From assembly GCF_000381365.1 (NCBI RefSeq), contig NZ_KB905467.1, positions 1 through 64,000 on the forward strand: a stretch of DNA of 64,000 bases. Direction: 5' to 3'. Numbering within the stretch: position 1 is the first letter of the stretch; every line of letters starts with the position of its first letter. A program made the translations under genes and the position numbers. The notes below the pieces were generated by a model, which was not told where the DNA came from, ran no database searches, and saw only the letters and a program-made list of their open reading frames with translations. The DNA is from Bacteroides salyersiae WAL 10018 = DSM 18765 = JCM 12988. Lineage in GTDB: Bacteria > Bacteroidota > Bacteroidia > Bacteroidales > Bacteroidaceae. Of this stretch, positions 44,901 to 52,940 are shown piece by piece.

Positions 44901-45390
44901 AAATCTGGGCTTCAACTGGTACGGTTTCGACTGTTCTGCTTTCTTCCAGGGAGTAGGCAGGCAGAATCGTTATCCGGGAGGTAATGCTATGCTTTTTTGG
45001 GGAGGGTTTGCCCGTCCGTATGCCTCATTCACTCCAATTGATTGGGTCGATAATATCTGGACGGAAGAGAATCCGGATGCTTATTTCCCGAGAATGCGTG
45101 GATATGCGGCACAGGGCGACCGTTCATTAGCAAAAGTCAATGACCGTTATCTGCAGAATCTTGCTTATTGCCGTTTGAAAAATCTGACGTTGGGATATAC
45201 GCTTCCTGCCCAATGGACTACGAAGGTAGGAATGGAGCGTGTGAGGTTCTACTTCAGTGGTGATAATTTGTTGACATGGACGAAATTGAAAACCAAATAT
45301 ATAGATCCGGAACAATTCTCGGCCGATGCCGATGCCCGGGTATATCCTTATGCTAAAACATTCTCTTTTGGCTTAGATGTAACTTTTTAA
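41908..45390 (+). CDS. SusC/RagA-type TonB-dependent receptor with STN signalling domain
   Basis: An outer-membrane transporter for oligosaccharides, 1160 residues. A signal peptide (1-23) is followed by an STN domain (about 24-100; VSLNLKNVTVKEALEAVRKQTGKSFFF...NHIILSK), which couples transport to FecR. Then come a carboxypeptidase-D-like domain (about 110-185; GKVVDNAGNPLIGVNVAVDG), the TonB-box region ALEEVVVIGYGTQKK, the plug with the SusC signature NIRGFASINQESKPLILIDG, and the barrel, ending in LDVTF with a terminal Phe. The STN domain agrees with the local ECF/FecR pair. SusD follows after 15 bases. Confidence 0.95.
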   Translation: MMKRKLRLFTLLLFCWCTFIQAQNVSLNLKNVTVKEALEAVRKQTGKSFFFNVNDVNMNQRITLNFKNEPLEKAVKLILEGQKLSYEIKDNHIILSKAQVVKQVGNDLDVSGKVVDNAGNPLIGVNVAVDGVGVTITDIDGIYRVKVPVGHTLTFTYIGYKPQTVKVKEKQNINIRMTEDSKALEEVVVIGYGTQKKVNLTGAIGYTDSKAIENRPVANLGQAIQGAIPNLNISFGSGKPGETTSMNIRGFASINQESKPLILIDGIEGNIDNLNPRDVESISVLKDASSAAIYGARAPFGVVLVTTKKGKAGKMQVNYNGRFSFSTETTKTDFITSGYDAAKLVDGFMRSYNGNSYTRYTEDDYKELEARRYDKTENPERPWTVVQNRDGVDKYMYYANFDWYNYLIKSSRPTWDNNVSISGGTDKINYLVSGNFNTQTGIYAQNPDKYKTGNLRARLNAEVKSWLSLNFATSFFSSKYSAPGLGHGNNLPNYTFHAMPFLMPYNPDGTHVFSNPIIGQQPTDGVHIMTADGNSKSVEDKKQMTYTVGATFKIYKGLSFNANYSFKYNTVDYMERTAKSQFSQYPGVLEDADGSLFKNKLRQLNEKVYYHSADAYFNYEQSFGGHNLRAVAGFNYEQNAYKRIYATKLNIQSDNLNDFNLGDISKDVTLEGGQNEWALLGYFGRLGYDWKGKYLAEFNVRWDASSRFPKGQRSGTFPSFSAGWRASEEKFFEPIRNVVSNLKIRGSIGSLGNQAVTDCYPYLQTLTMAYYDGYLLDGDRLTYASVTPPPAGDQTWETIIHKNVGIDLGFFNNRLTYSADVFIRDTRDMLIAGKALPGVYGTTSPKENAADLRTKGFEMTLSWNDSFTLLDKPFSYNVSLSLADSRSHITKYDNPLKEFSKSNYYVGMEIGEIWGYHVTGLFGTDEEAKAYQEAIDHSYVCKNILETAIGENKGLKAGDMIFADLDGSGRIDDGKKTADDRGDMRIIGNSRPRYTYSGNLGFNWYGFDCSAFFQGVGRQNRYPGGNAMLFWGGFARPYASFTPIDWVDNIWTEENPDAYFPRMRGYAAQGDRSLAKVNDRYLQNLAYCRLKNLTLGYTLPAQWTTKVGMERVRFYFSGDNLLTWTKLKTKYIDPEQFSADADARVYPYAKTFSFGLDVTF

Positions 45391-45405
45391 TAACCTTCAG
45401 TAAGT

Positions 45406-47220
45406 ATGAAAATGAAAAGAGTTAAATATATATATGTAGCAATGTTATTGTTGGGTACAACGAGTTGCGCTGATATGTTAGATAGATTTCCACTTGACTC
45501 TCTGGCTCCGGAAACTTATTATAATAATGAAATGGAGTTAAAGAGTGCGACGAATAATTTTTATGGAATGTTTCCGGGTGCTTCTTCCGGTTATGGGGAG
45601 AGCGATGATATTGTGTGCGTGTTTACTTTGCCGGAAGCGATCATCGGTTCACGAACGATCCCTACTACCGGTGGCGGATGGGATTGGGGATATTTGCGTA
45701 ATATAAATTTTTATCTGGAACATTCTCAACGTTGCTCCAATACGACTGTTCGGGAACAGTATGACGGTATTGCACGTTTTTTCAGAGCGTACTTTTATTT
45801 TGAGAAAGTAAAGCGATTCGGTGATGTTCCCTGGTACGATAAAGCGATGGCATCGAATGATGAAGATTTGATGAAGCCCCGGGATACCAGAGAGTTTGTT
45901 ATGGGAAAAATCATTGAAGATATAGATTATGCAATCAAGCATATTTCTGATGCGGCGGAACTCTACCGGGTGACCAAATGGACGGCAATGGCACTGAAAT
46001 CGAGGATCTGTCTTTTTGAGGGTACATTTCGGAAATATCATGGCATAGCGGGTTATGAAACCTATCTGGATAAATGTATTTCTGTTTCAGAAGACTTTAT
46101 AACAAACAGCCCTTACTCTATTTATAAAGATGGTGAGAAACCTTATCGTGACCTGTTCTCTTCCATGGATGCGATTTCTCAGGAAGTCATTCTGGCAAGA
46201 GACTATGACAAGGGAAAGGCGGTTATGCATGAAGCCAATTATAATACGATGGGGCCTACGTATGGACGTCCCGGTATGAATAAGAAAGTTGTCAACAGTT
46301 ATTTGATGACCGATGGAAGCCGGTTTACTGATAAAGAAGGGTATCAGACTATGCAGTATTATGATGAAATGCAAAATCGTGACCCTCGTCTGACGCAGAC
46401 GGTAGTAGGACCGGGCTACACGCGTATTAACAGTACTACGGTCGAATCTCCCAATTTTAGCTCGTCTACTACTGGATACCAGATCATAAAATGGGTGACA
46501 GATGCCAGTGGAGACGGCTATATGGGATCTTCCAATGATTATATTTTGTTTAGAGCTGCCGAGGTTTATCTGAACTTTGCCGAAGCAAAAGCCGAGCGTG
46601 GAACCTTAACACAAAGTGATCTGGATATTTCAATTAAGAAAATTCGTGATCGTGTAGGAATGCCTAACATCGATATGGCGGAAGCCAATGCGAATCCGGA
46701 TCCTTATTTGAGTAATATAGAAACCGGATATGCTAATGTAACAGGTGTTAATAAAGGGGTTATTCTTGAAATTCGCCGTGAACGTACTGTGGAGTTGATT
46801 CTTGAGGGTTTCAGGTATTATGATGTCATGAGATGGAAAGAAGGGAAAATATTTGAACAACCTTATTTAGGAATGTATTTCCCCGGATTAGAACATGGCG
46901 AGGGTGACAATCGGTTTGGTGTGTTTGATATGAATGACGGGACACTGCGTGATAAGGATAAAGTGGATATCTGTATTTATACAGGAAAGAAACCTACGGG
47001 AACACTTGTTAAAAATATCCGGAAGTTCTATAAGTTAGGAGATGAATTCCGCTTCACAGACGGACTGAAAGGAAATATCATCGTTCATGATGTGAAAGAC
47101 GAACCTCGAGTGTGGAGAGAGGACAGAGATTATCTGTATCCCATACCTGTTCAAGAACGGGTATTGACCAATGGAAATATTACTCAGAATCCAAATTGGG
47201 AAGACGGGCTTGACTTCTGA
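45406..47220 (+). CDS. SusD/RagB-type surface glycan-binding lipoprotein
   Basis: A 604-residue lipoprotein with signal MKMKRVKYIYVAMLLLGTTSC (Cys at residue 21). It contains the SusD N-terminal block (FPLDSLAPETYYNNEMELKSATNNFYGMF), TPR-like helices, and conserved C-terminal segments (LFRAAEVYLNFAEAKAERG, ILEIRRERTVELILEGFRYYDVMRWKEG, and a final YLYPIP). It caps the SusC barrel and delivers glycan. Ligand contacts cannot be predicted. Confidence 0.95.
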   Translation: MKMKRVKYIYVAMLLLGTTSCADMLDRFPLDSLAPETYYNNEMELKSATNNFYGMFPGASSGYGESDDIVCVFTLPEAIIGSRTIPTTGGGWDWGYLRNINFYLEHSQRCSNTTVREQYDGIARFFRAYFYFEKVKRFGDVPWYDKAMASNDEDLMKPRDTREFVMGKIIEDIDYAIKHISDAAELYRVTKWTAMALKSRICLFEGTFRKYHGIAGYETYLDKCISVSEDFITNSPYSIYKDGEKPYRDLFSSMDAISQEVILARDYDKGKAVMHEANYNTMGPTYGRPGMNKKVVNSYLMTDGSRFTDKEGYQTMQYYDEMQNRDPRLTQTVVGPGYTRINSTTVESPNFSSSTTGYQIIKWVTDASGDGYMGSSNDYILFRAAEVYLNFAEAKAERGTLTQSDLDISIKKIRDRVGMPNIDMAEANANPDPYLSNIETGYANVTGVNKGVILEIRRERTVELILEGFRYYDVMRWKEGKIFEQPYLGMYFPGLEHGEGDNRFGVFDMNDGTLRDKDKVDICIYTGKKPTGTLVKNIRKFYKLGDEFRFTDGLKGNIIVHDVKDEPRVWREDRDYLYPIPVQERVLTNGNITQNPNWEDGLDF

Positions 47221-47225
47221 AATAA

Positions 47226-47245
47226 AGGGGGCTATTGATGCCCCT
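47226..47245 (+). promoter_or_regulatory. Small hairpin between susD and the next gene
   Basis: AGGGG (47226-47230) pairs with CCCCT (47241-47245) six bases after the susD stop. There is no T run. It may set the 3' end or stability of the susCD message. Confidence 0.3.
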
Positions 47246-47290
47246 GCTATAAATATCTTACAAATGTTTAACACTTAATTATTTGAACTT

Positions 47291-48586
47291 ATGAAAAGTA
47301 TTACTTTGATCGGAAAGAGAGTATTTGCTATTGCAGTACTCGCATTTGCAAGTACTTTAGGTTTCGCACAAGAACAAAACTGGAATTTCAACGCGGATGA
47401 AACGGCGGATTATGCGGCGTTCTTCAAGCAACCTTCGGCTATTGAGGGAAAATGTAACGCCGAAGTTATGGGAATAGATATTCATAGAGACGGTTTCTCA
47501 TGGAATGATATGAATACCTGGAAGAATGCGGAAGGCAAAATATGGCATACCTATTCGGCTACATATGCCGAAACGCTGTTTGGGGTATGTGTTAATGCTG
47601 CGGCTCCTTTTAATGGTAAAACCAGCAGCTTGTCCTGGACAAATACGGAGGGAGACAATAAGTGGTATCCGGTTTTACCGGTTGTTGAGAATTTAAAAGG
47701 AAAGTTGGTTCTGAGAGATTTTAAGGCGACAACCGTACACGTTTCGAATACCCAAATGGATACAGTAAAAATAGCAATGACCAATGCAGAGAATGATTGT
47801 TATCTTCATATCAGACGTAATCCTTTTGTGAAGCAAATTGATTTGAGCGGTTCTACCGGAAAGTGCCGTCAACTTGCCGGGTATAGGAATATTCTGTCAG
47901 ATGAGACAGCTTTCGTCTGCAATGATTGTCGGCAAACAGAATTCCTGGACTGGCTATTAAATCTGGAGGACAACTGTTTCACATATTCCACATTGCCTTT
48001 GCATCCGGCTACAGGAAAAGTATTGGGTAGCGGTTATAAATCTCAGTGGAATACGTTGGGCGGCCTTCCTATAGGTTTGAAAAATGACGAGGGAGAATAT
48101 GAGATAGGAGTGGATGAGGATATCGATCTGTCGGCAGAATACGATGTGCAGGGCAAGCTGACGACTTATACCTGGAAGAATGAAGATGGCGATGTAATAA
48201 CCCCGACCTCCGCCGATGCTACCGGTTGGTTTTGTTTTGGAAGCGAGTGTGTGGGAAAAGTATATCGTTGTGAAATGCAGAATGCTGCCTATCCGGCATT
48301 AGCTTTGAATACAGTCTGGGTGAAGGTGGTGGACAGCTATTCTACAGGTGTGAATAAAACGGAAAGTGTGAAGATAAAAGTCGGCCCGAACCCTGTTGTG
48401 AATGAACTTTCTGTTGTTGCTTCGGATGTTCGAAGCATCGATGTTTACTCAACTACCGGCGCTTGTGTGAAGAGAGCAAACGGTTCTCAGACAATAGTCA
48501 ATGTGTCTGATTTGACTCCGGGACTGTATTTTGTAAAGGTAACCACTTCAACAAGCGAGGATATTGTCAAAATAATAAAGAAGTAA
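47291..48586 (+). CDS. Secreted PUL protein with C-terminal sorting-type domain
   Basis: A 431-residue protein with signal peptide (residues 1-26, ALGFAQ). The middle (27-340) is unrecognised: Trp/Asp/Asn-rich, with a run of leucine-rich-like text (HVSNTQMDTVKIAMTNAENDCYLHIRRNPFVKQIDLSGSTGKCRQLAGY) suggesting a beta-solenoid or LRR-like fold. The last ~75 residues (VGPNPVVNELSVVASDVRSIDVYSTTGACVKR...LTPGLYFVKV...KIIKK) are a type-A sorting domain as used by the type IX secretion system. It occupies the SusE position and may be a surface glycan-binding protein. No secretion system genes are in the window. Confidence 0.7.
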   Translation: MKSITLIGKRVFAIAVLAFASTLGFAQEQNWNFNADETADYAAFFKQPSAIEGKCNAEVMGIDIHRDGFSWNDMNTWKNAEGKIWHTYSATYAETLFGVCVNAAAPFNGKTSSLSWTNTEGDNKWYPVLPVVENLKGKLVLRDFKATTVHVSNTQMDTVKIAMTNAENDCYLHIRRNPFVKQIDLSGSTGKCRQLAGYRNILSDETAFVCNDCRQTEFLDWLLNLEDNCFTYSTLPLHPATGKVLGSGYKSQWNTLGGLPIGLKNDEGEYEIGVDEDIDLSAEYDVQGKLTTYTWKNEDGDVITPTSADATGWFCFGSECVGKVYRCEMQNAAYPALALNTVWVKVVDSYSTGVNKTESVKIKVGPNPVVNELSVVASDVRSIDVYSTTGACVKRANGSQTIVNVSDLTPGLYFVKVTTSTSEDIVKIIKK

Positions 48587-48664
48587 TTACTTTTCAAGTA
48601 TTCATTGTTTAATGGCCGGCAGGAATTACGCTTCCTGTTGGCTATTGAAAAACGAAAATGTGTT

Positions 48665-49765
48665 ATGAGAAAATATATAATCTTTTGGGGATTCTTATGT
48701 TTATGTCTGGAATTGGCGGCTCAGACATACCCTAAAGAGGGGAATGTAATAAGGATTTTAACTTATAATACTCATTATTGTAAAGGCGGGACTGATCCCG
48801 GCAGTATTAATGATGCCAATACGAGACTGTTGGCTTCGGTCATTAAAACATTGGATGCCGATGTGGTTTCGTTGCAGGAACTTGACAGTGCGGCAAATAG
48901 CAGGGGAAAACGCTATTTACTGGAGCAAATAGGCAAAGCGACCGGACTGAATTACACACCCGTGTACGGCAGTGCGCTCAAGTGGGACGGTGGGAGTGTC
49001 GGTTGCGGAAGTCTTATAAAAACGATTTATCCCATAAGTAAAATAAAAAAGATCGCTTTGCCCGGCGACGAGCCACGCATAGCGGTGAGAACCGATTTGG
49101 ATAAGTTTGTTTTCATAAGTGTTCATGGCGACCTTAATGACACAAAGCGGATACAAGGGGCAAATATTATCAATAACGAACTGGATTATATTCGTAAACC
49201 AGTTTTTCTGGCTGGCGATTTGAATGATTGCCACCGTTGGGGAAATGGCGGTATTGCTTTTCCCGTTTATATGGAAAAGTTTACGATAGCCAGTGATACG
49301 AAAGGTAATACGGTATGGAACGGCCCGCACGGTGAAGAAGGCGCTGACCAGGGGCTTATCGACTATGTCCTTTTCCATGACTATAATAATTCGAGGATTG
49401 AAGTGGTACAGACACATATAGTGAGATCCATAGAGATCAACGGCGCTATCGTCAATCTGCAGAATGTGTCGGATCATTATCCTGTATTTGTCGATATCAG
49501 GCTTCCGGGTTCTACGTCGATTGAAAATGTAGAAGGAGAACCGGATTTTAATGTTTATTTTGATGGCGTCAGAGAGAGATTCTGCATACAGGGAGAGATG
49601 CCGTTAGAGCAGATAGACGTGTATGCACTGACCGGACAGAAGATGGCGGGCATGAAAGGAGAAAATGTAACAGCAGTGGATGTATCCGGATTATCAAAAG
49701 GCGTGTATATCGTAAAAGGATTTTCTGCCGGTAAATCTTTGGTGAGGAAAGTGATAAAAGAATAA
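48665..49765 (+). CDS. EEP-superfamily hydrolase with C-terminal sorting-type domain
   Basis: A 366-residue secreted endonuclease/exonuclease/phosphatase-fold protein. I chose the Met at 48665, which opens a signal peptide (MRKYIIFWGFLCLCLELAAQ); the frame extends 20 codons upstream without protein character. EEP motifs in order are RILTYNTHYCKGGTD, SLQELDS, FISVHGDLND, AGDLND and NVSDHYPVFVD. Residues 285-366 form a sorting-type domain similar to the one in the previous gene. The superfamily includes DNase I, phosphodiesterases and sphingomyelinases; the substrate is unknown. A shorter paralogue follows directly. Confidence 0.82.
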   Translation: MRKYIIFWGFLCLCLELAAQTYPKEGNVIRILTYNTHYCKGGTDPGSINDANTRLLASVIKTLDADVVSLQELDSAANSRGKRYLLEQIGKATGLNYTPVYGSALKWDGGSVGCGSLIKTIYPISKIKKIALPGDEPRIAVRTDLDKFVFISVHGDLNDTKRIQGANIINNELDYIRKPVFLAGDLNDCHRWGNGGIAFPVYMEKFTIASDTKGNTVWNGPHGEEGADQGLIDYVLFHDYNNSRIEVVQTHIVRSIEINGAIVNLQNVSDHYPVFVDIRLPGSTSIENVEGEPDFNVYFDGVRERFCIQGEMPLEQIDVYALTGQKMAGMKGENVTAVDVSGLSKGVYIVKGFSAGKSLVRKVIKE

Positions 49766-49795
49766 CCAAGTGATAATAAACAACTAACGACGGTC

Positions 49796-50629
49796 ATGTT
49801 TCAAAAAATATTTTTTACATTTGTAATGTCATTCCTTTGTTTTGGTGTGGTTGCTCAGGAATATGAAAAGAAAAGAGGTACCATACGTTTGTTAACTTAT
49901 AATACGCACTATTGTAAGGGAGCCGCAGACCCGGGAACGATATCGGAAGAAAATGTACATAATCTGGCCCGGATAATTAAAGCTCTGGATGCCGATATTG
50001 TAGCATTGCAGGAGCTCGATAGCGCTTCGTTGCACCGGGGAGGGCGGTATCTGTTGAAAGATATTGCAGATGCGACAGGAAGTGAATATACACCGGTGTA
50101 TGGAAATGCCGCCTCATTCGATCATGGCAGTATAGGCTGTGGAGTGCTGGTCAGGAAAAAGCGGTCTGTCAAAAACATTGAAGTAATTCCTTTGCCGGGA
50201 GATGAGGCCAGGGTTGCCGTGAAAATAAAATTCAAGAATTTTGTTTTTATCGGTACTCATTCCGACCTTAATGATGAAAAGCGTAAAGAAGGGGCTGTAA
50301 CCGTATGTGATTTAGTGAAAGACGAAACAAAACCGGTTTTTCTTGCCGGTGATTTGAATGATTCTCATCGTTGGCCCAAAGGCGGAATATCATTTCCTGT
50401 GTGGATGAAACAGTTTAAAATCATAAGTGATACGATCGGTAACTCCATTCCGGGAAGAACGGATGGCGGAGCTTTGATCGATTATGTACTTTTACTTGAT
50501 AATAAAAAGGCTTCGAAGGTTAAGGTTGGCCAGTCATACATAGTGCGCAGCCTTTCCATTGATGGTAAAAAAGTAGATACAAGTGCAGTTTCGGATCATT
50601 ATCCGGTTTTTGTTGACGTAAAATTATAA
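49796..50629 (+). CDS. EEP-superfamily hydrolase, tandem paralogue without tail
   Basis: A 277-residue secreted EEP-fold protein with signal MFQKIFFTFVMSFLCFGVVAQ. It repeats the motifs of its neighbour: IRLLTYNTHYCKGAAD, ALQELDS, FIGTHSDLND, AGDLNDSHRW and AVSDHYPVFVD. It lacks the C-terminal sorting-type domain, ending right after the SDHYP block. The two arose by duplication and then diverged. Different localisation (periplasm versus surface) is a plausible reason for keeping both. Confidence 0.85.
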   Translation: MFQKIFFTFVMSFLCFGVVAQEYEKKRGTIRLLTYNTHYCKGAADPGTISEENVHNLARIIKALDADIVALQELDSASLHRGGRYLLKDIADATGSEYTPVYGNAASFDHGSIGCGVLVRKKRSVKNIEVIPLPGDEARVAVKIKFKNFVFIGTHSDLNDEKRKEGAVTVCDLVKDETKPVFLAGDLNDSHRWPKGGISFPVWMKQFKIISDTIGNSIPGRTDGGALIDYVLLLDNKKASKVKVGQSYIVRSLSIDGKKVDTSAVSDHYPVFVDVKL

Positions 50630-50737
50630 ATGTTTGATTTCTTATAGCATGGTCTCTTCTCCCTTGCGAATTTCTTTCTCTCGTAAGAGACATACTGTAA
50701 AAAGATTATTGGGATTGAATTCATAAAAAATGTTCTA

Positions 50738-52924
50738 ATGCGGAAAGTACTATTATTCTTCACATCCATCCTGTTTTGTGGATGTTCGATTTCTAAACCC
50801 GACCAGCCGGTATATGGGTTGGCTGAACGTCTGTTACCGGCGAATAACTCCTCTTTTGTCTTTGAACAGCTCTCTTCCGATTCTGATTTTTTTGAGTTGG
50901 AGCAGACTACAGAAGATAAGATTATCATCAGAGGGAATAATGGCGTCTCGATGGCACGTGGGCTGAATCATTATCTTAGGAACTATTGTCACCGTTCTGT
51001 TTCGTGGTGCGGTAATAATTTGTCCGACTTGCCGGAGCCGTTGCCTCCGGTGAAAGAAAAGATCAGGATTGACGCTTCTTTTCCTTACCGCTATTATTTG
51101 AATTATTGTACTTATAGCTACTCCATGGCTTTCTGGGATTGGGAACGGTGGGAGGCAGAGATCGACCGGATGGCTCTTCAAGGGATCAACATGCCCTTGA
51201 TGGCTGTGTACGGAGAATATGCCGTATGGCAGAATACGCTTAGAAGATTGAATTTCAGTGAAACGGATATAGCTGCGTTCCTTCCGGGAGCAGGCTATGA
51301 AGCATGGTGGCTCATGGGAAATCTGGAAGGATTCGGCGGGCCCGTGAGTCCGGAATTTATTGCAAGACAGACGGACCTGCAACAGAAAATGTTGAAGCGG
51401 ATGAGGGAGTTAGGGATGAAACCGGTATTTCAAGGATTTTATGGAATGGTTCCTAATGTTTTGAAAAAGAAATATCCCGATGCCCGTATCAAAGAACAGG
51501 GGACGTGGCAAACTTATCAGCGTCCGGCCTTTTTAGATCCGACAGACCCGCTTTTTGATAGAGTGGCAGCTATTTATTACGAAGAACAGAAAAAATTATT
51601 TGGAGATGCGGAATTTTTTGGCGGTGATCCTTTTCATGAGGGTGGCACTTCGGAAGGCATTCATGTAAAACTTGCCGCGCAGAAAATATTGCAGGCTATG
51701 CGGAAAGTAAACCCGAAAGCGGTCTGGGTCTTACAGGGATGGCAGCATAACCCGGTAAAAGACTTGATGGACGGGTTGAATCCCGGTGAGACAATCATAT
51801 TGGATCTGATGGCCTGCGAACGTCCCCAGTGGGGAGGAGTCACTACTTCCATGTTTCATAAGCCGGAAGGGCATCAGGATCACCGGTGGATATGGTGCGC
51901 TTTACCTAACTTCGGAGGAAAAACCGGGCTGCATGGAAAAATGAGCAGTTATGCTTCGGGAGCCGTCTTTGCAAAAGAACATCCGATGGGGAGAAATATT
52001 TGCGGTATAGGGACTGCTCCTGAGGGTATCGGAACGGTTCCGGTAGTTTATGATATGGTGTATGATATGGCATGGAGAACGGATAGTATCCAGATTCCCC
52101 AGTGGTTGACCAATTATACTTATTATAGGTATGGCATGGAAGATACGAACTGTGATAAAGCGTGGAAAATATTATCCGAAACCGTCTATGAATGCCATAA
52201 TGAGTTGGGCGGACCGGTAGAATCTTATATTTGCGCCCGTCCTGCAGATACGATCGATCATGTGTCTACGTGGGGCAATGCCAGGATATTTTACGAACCT
52301 GTAAAGATGGTAGAGGCATGGGAGTTTTTGTATCAGTCGAGAAACCGATTTAACCATTGCGATACCTATGAATATGATCTTGTCGATGTCACCCGGCAGG
52401 TTCTATCCGATTATGCCAAGTATCTGCATAAAGAAATGGTAGAGGCATTTCATCAAAAGAATAAGAATGGCTTTATGAAATATAGCACTGAATTTCTGGA
52501 TGTCATAAAGGATGAAGACCGCCTGCTGTCCACCCGCAAGGAATTTATGCTTGGCACTTGGTTGACGGAAGCCGAAAATGCAGGTTGTACTCCTGAGGAA
52601 AAAAGACGCTTCGTTACGAATGCCAAAAGGCTGGTAACGACATGGACCGACAGGGATTCGGATCTGCATGATTATGCCAATAAGGAGTGGAGCGGGCTGT
52701 TGAGTGATTTTTATCTTCCCCGTTGGGAGGCTTATGTAACCTATAAAGCCAGTTTACTGTATGGTAAGAAACTTCCTTATCCGGATTTTGCAGAGATGGA
52801 AGAGAAGTGGGTTTTGGCAAACTCTACCTATCTTTCCAAAGTGAATCCGGAAGGGACGATACCGGTTGTCGAAGAACTTCATAAACGCTATTATAAAAAA
52901 ATAGAACAGGCATATCTGAAATAA
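50738..52924 (+). CDS. Alpha-N-acetylglucosaminidase (GH89), lipoprotein
   Basis: A 728-residue enzyme of the NAGLU family, hydrolysing terminal alpha-linked GlcNAc (as in heparan sulfate or gastric mucin). The lipoprotein signal ends LFCGC (Cys near residue 19). Family blocks are RYYLNYCTYSYSMAFWDWERWEAEIDRMALQGINMPL (about 108-145), the PGAGYEAWWLMGNLEGFGGPVS loop, FGGDPFHEGGTSEG with a candidate catalytic Glu, and WVLQGWQHNP. The C-terminal helical domain is intact (about 500-728). It lies 108 bases after the second EEP gene and begins a run of three glycosidases. Confidence 0.92.
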   Translation: MRKVLLFFTSILFCGCSISKPDQPVYGLAERLLPANNSSFVFEQLSSDSDFFELEQTTEDKIIIRGNNGVSMARGLNHYLRNYCHRSVSWCGNNLSDLPEPLPPVKEKIRIDASFPYRYYLNYCTYSYSMAFWDWERWEAEIDRMALQGINMPLMAVYGEYAVWQNTLRRLNFSETDIAAFLPGAGYEAWWLMGNLEGFGGPVSPEFIARQTDLQQKMLKRMRELGMKPVFQGFYGMVPNVLKKKYPDARIKEQGTWQTYQRPAFLDPTDPLFDRVAAIYYEEQKKLFGDAEFFGGDPFHEGGTSEGIHVKLAAQKILQAMRKVNPKAVWVLQGWQHNPVKDLMDGLNPGETIILDLMACERPQWGGVTTSMFHKPEGHQDHRWIWCALPNFGGKTGLHGKMSSYASGAVFAKEHPMGRNICGIGTAPEGIGTVPVVYDMVYDMAWRTDSIQIPQWLTNYTYYRYGMEDTNCDKAWKILSETVYECHNELGGPVESYICARPADTIDHVSTWGNARIFYEPVKMVEAWEFLYQSRNRFNHCDTYEYDLVDVTRQVLSDYAKYLHKEMVEAFHQKNKNGFMKYSTEFLDVIKDEDRLLSTRKEFMLGTWLTEAENAGCTPEEKRRFVTNAKRLVTTWTDRDSDLHDYANKEWSGLLSDFYLPRWEAYVTYKASLLYGKKLPYPDFAEMEEKWVLANSTYLSKVNPEGTIPVVEELHKRYYKKIEQAYLK

Positions 52925-52940
52925 CGAGAACAAATACATT

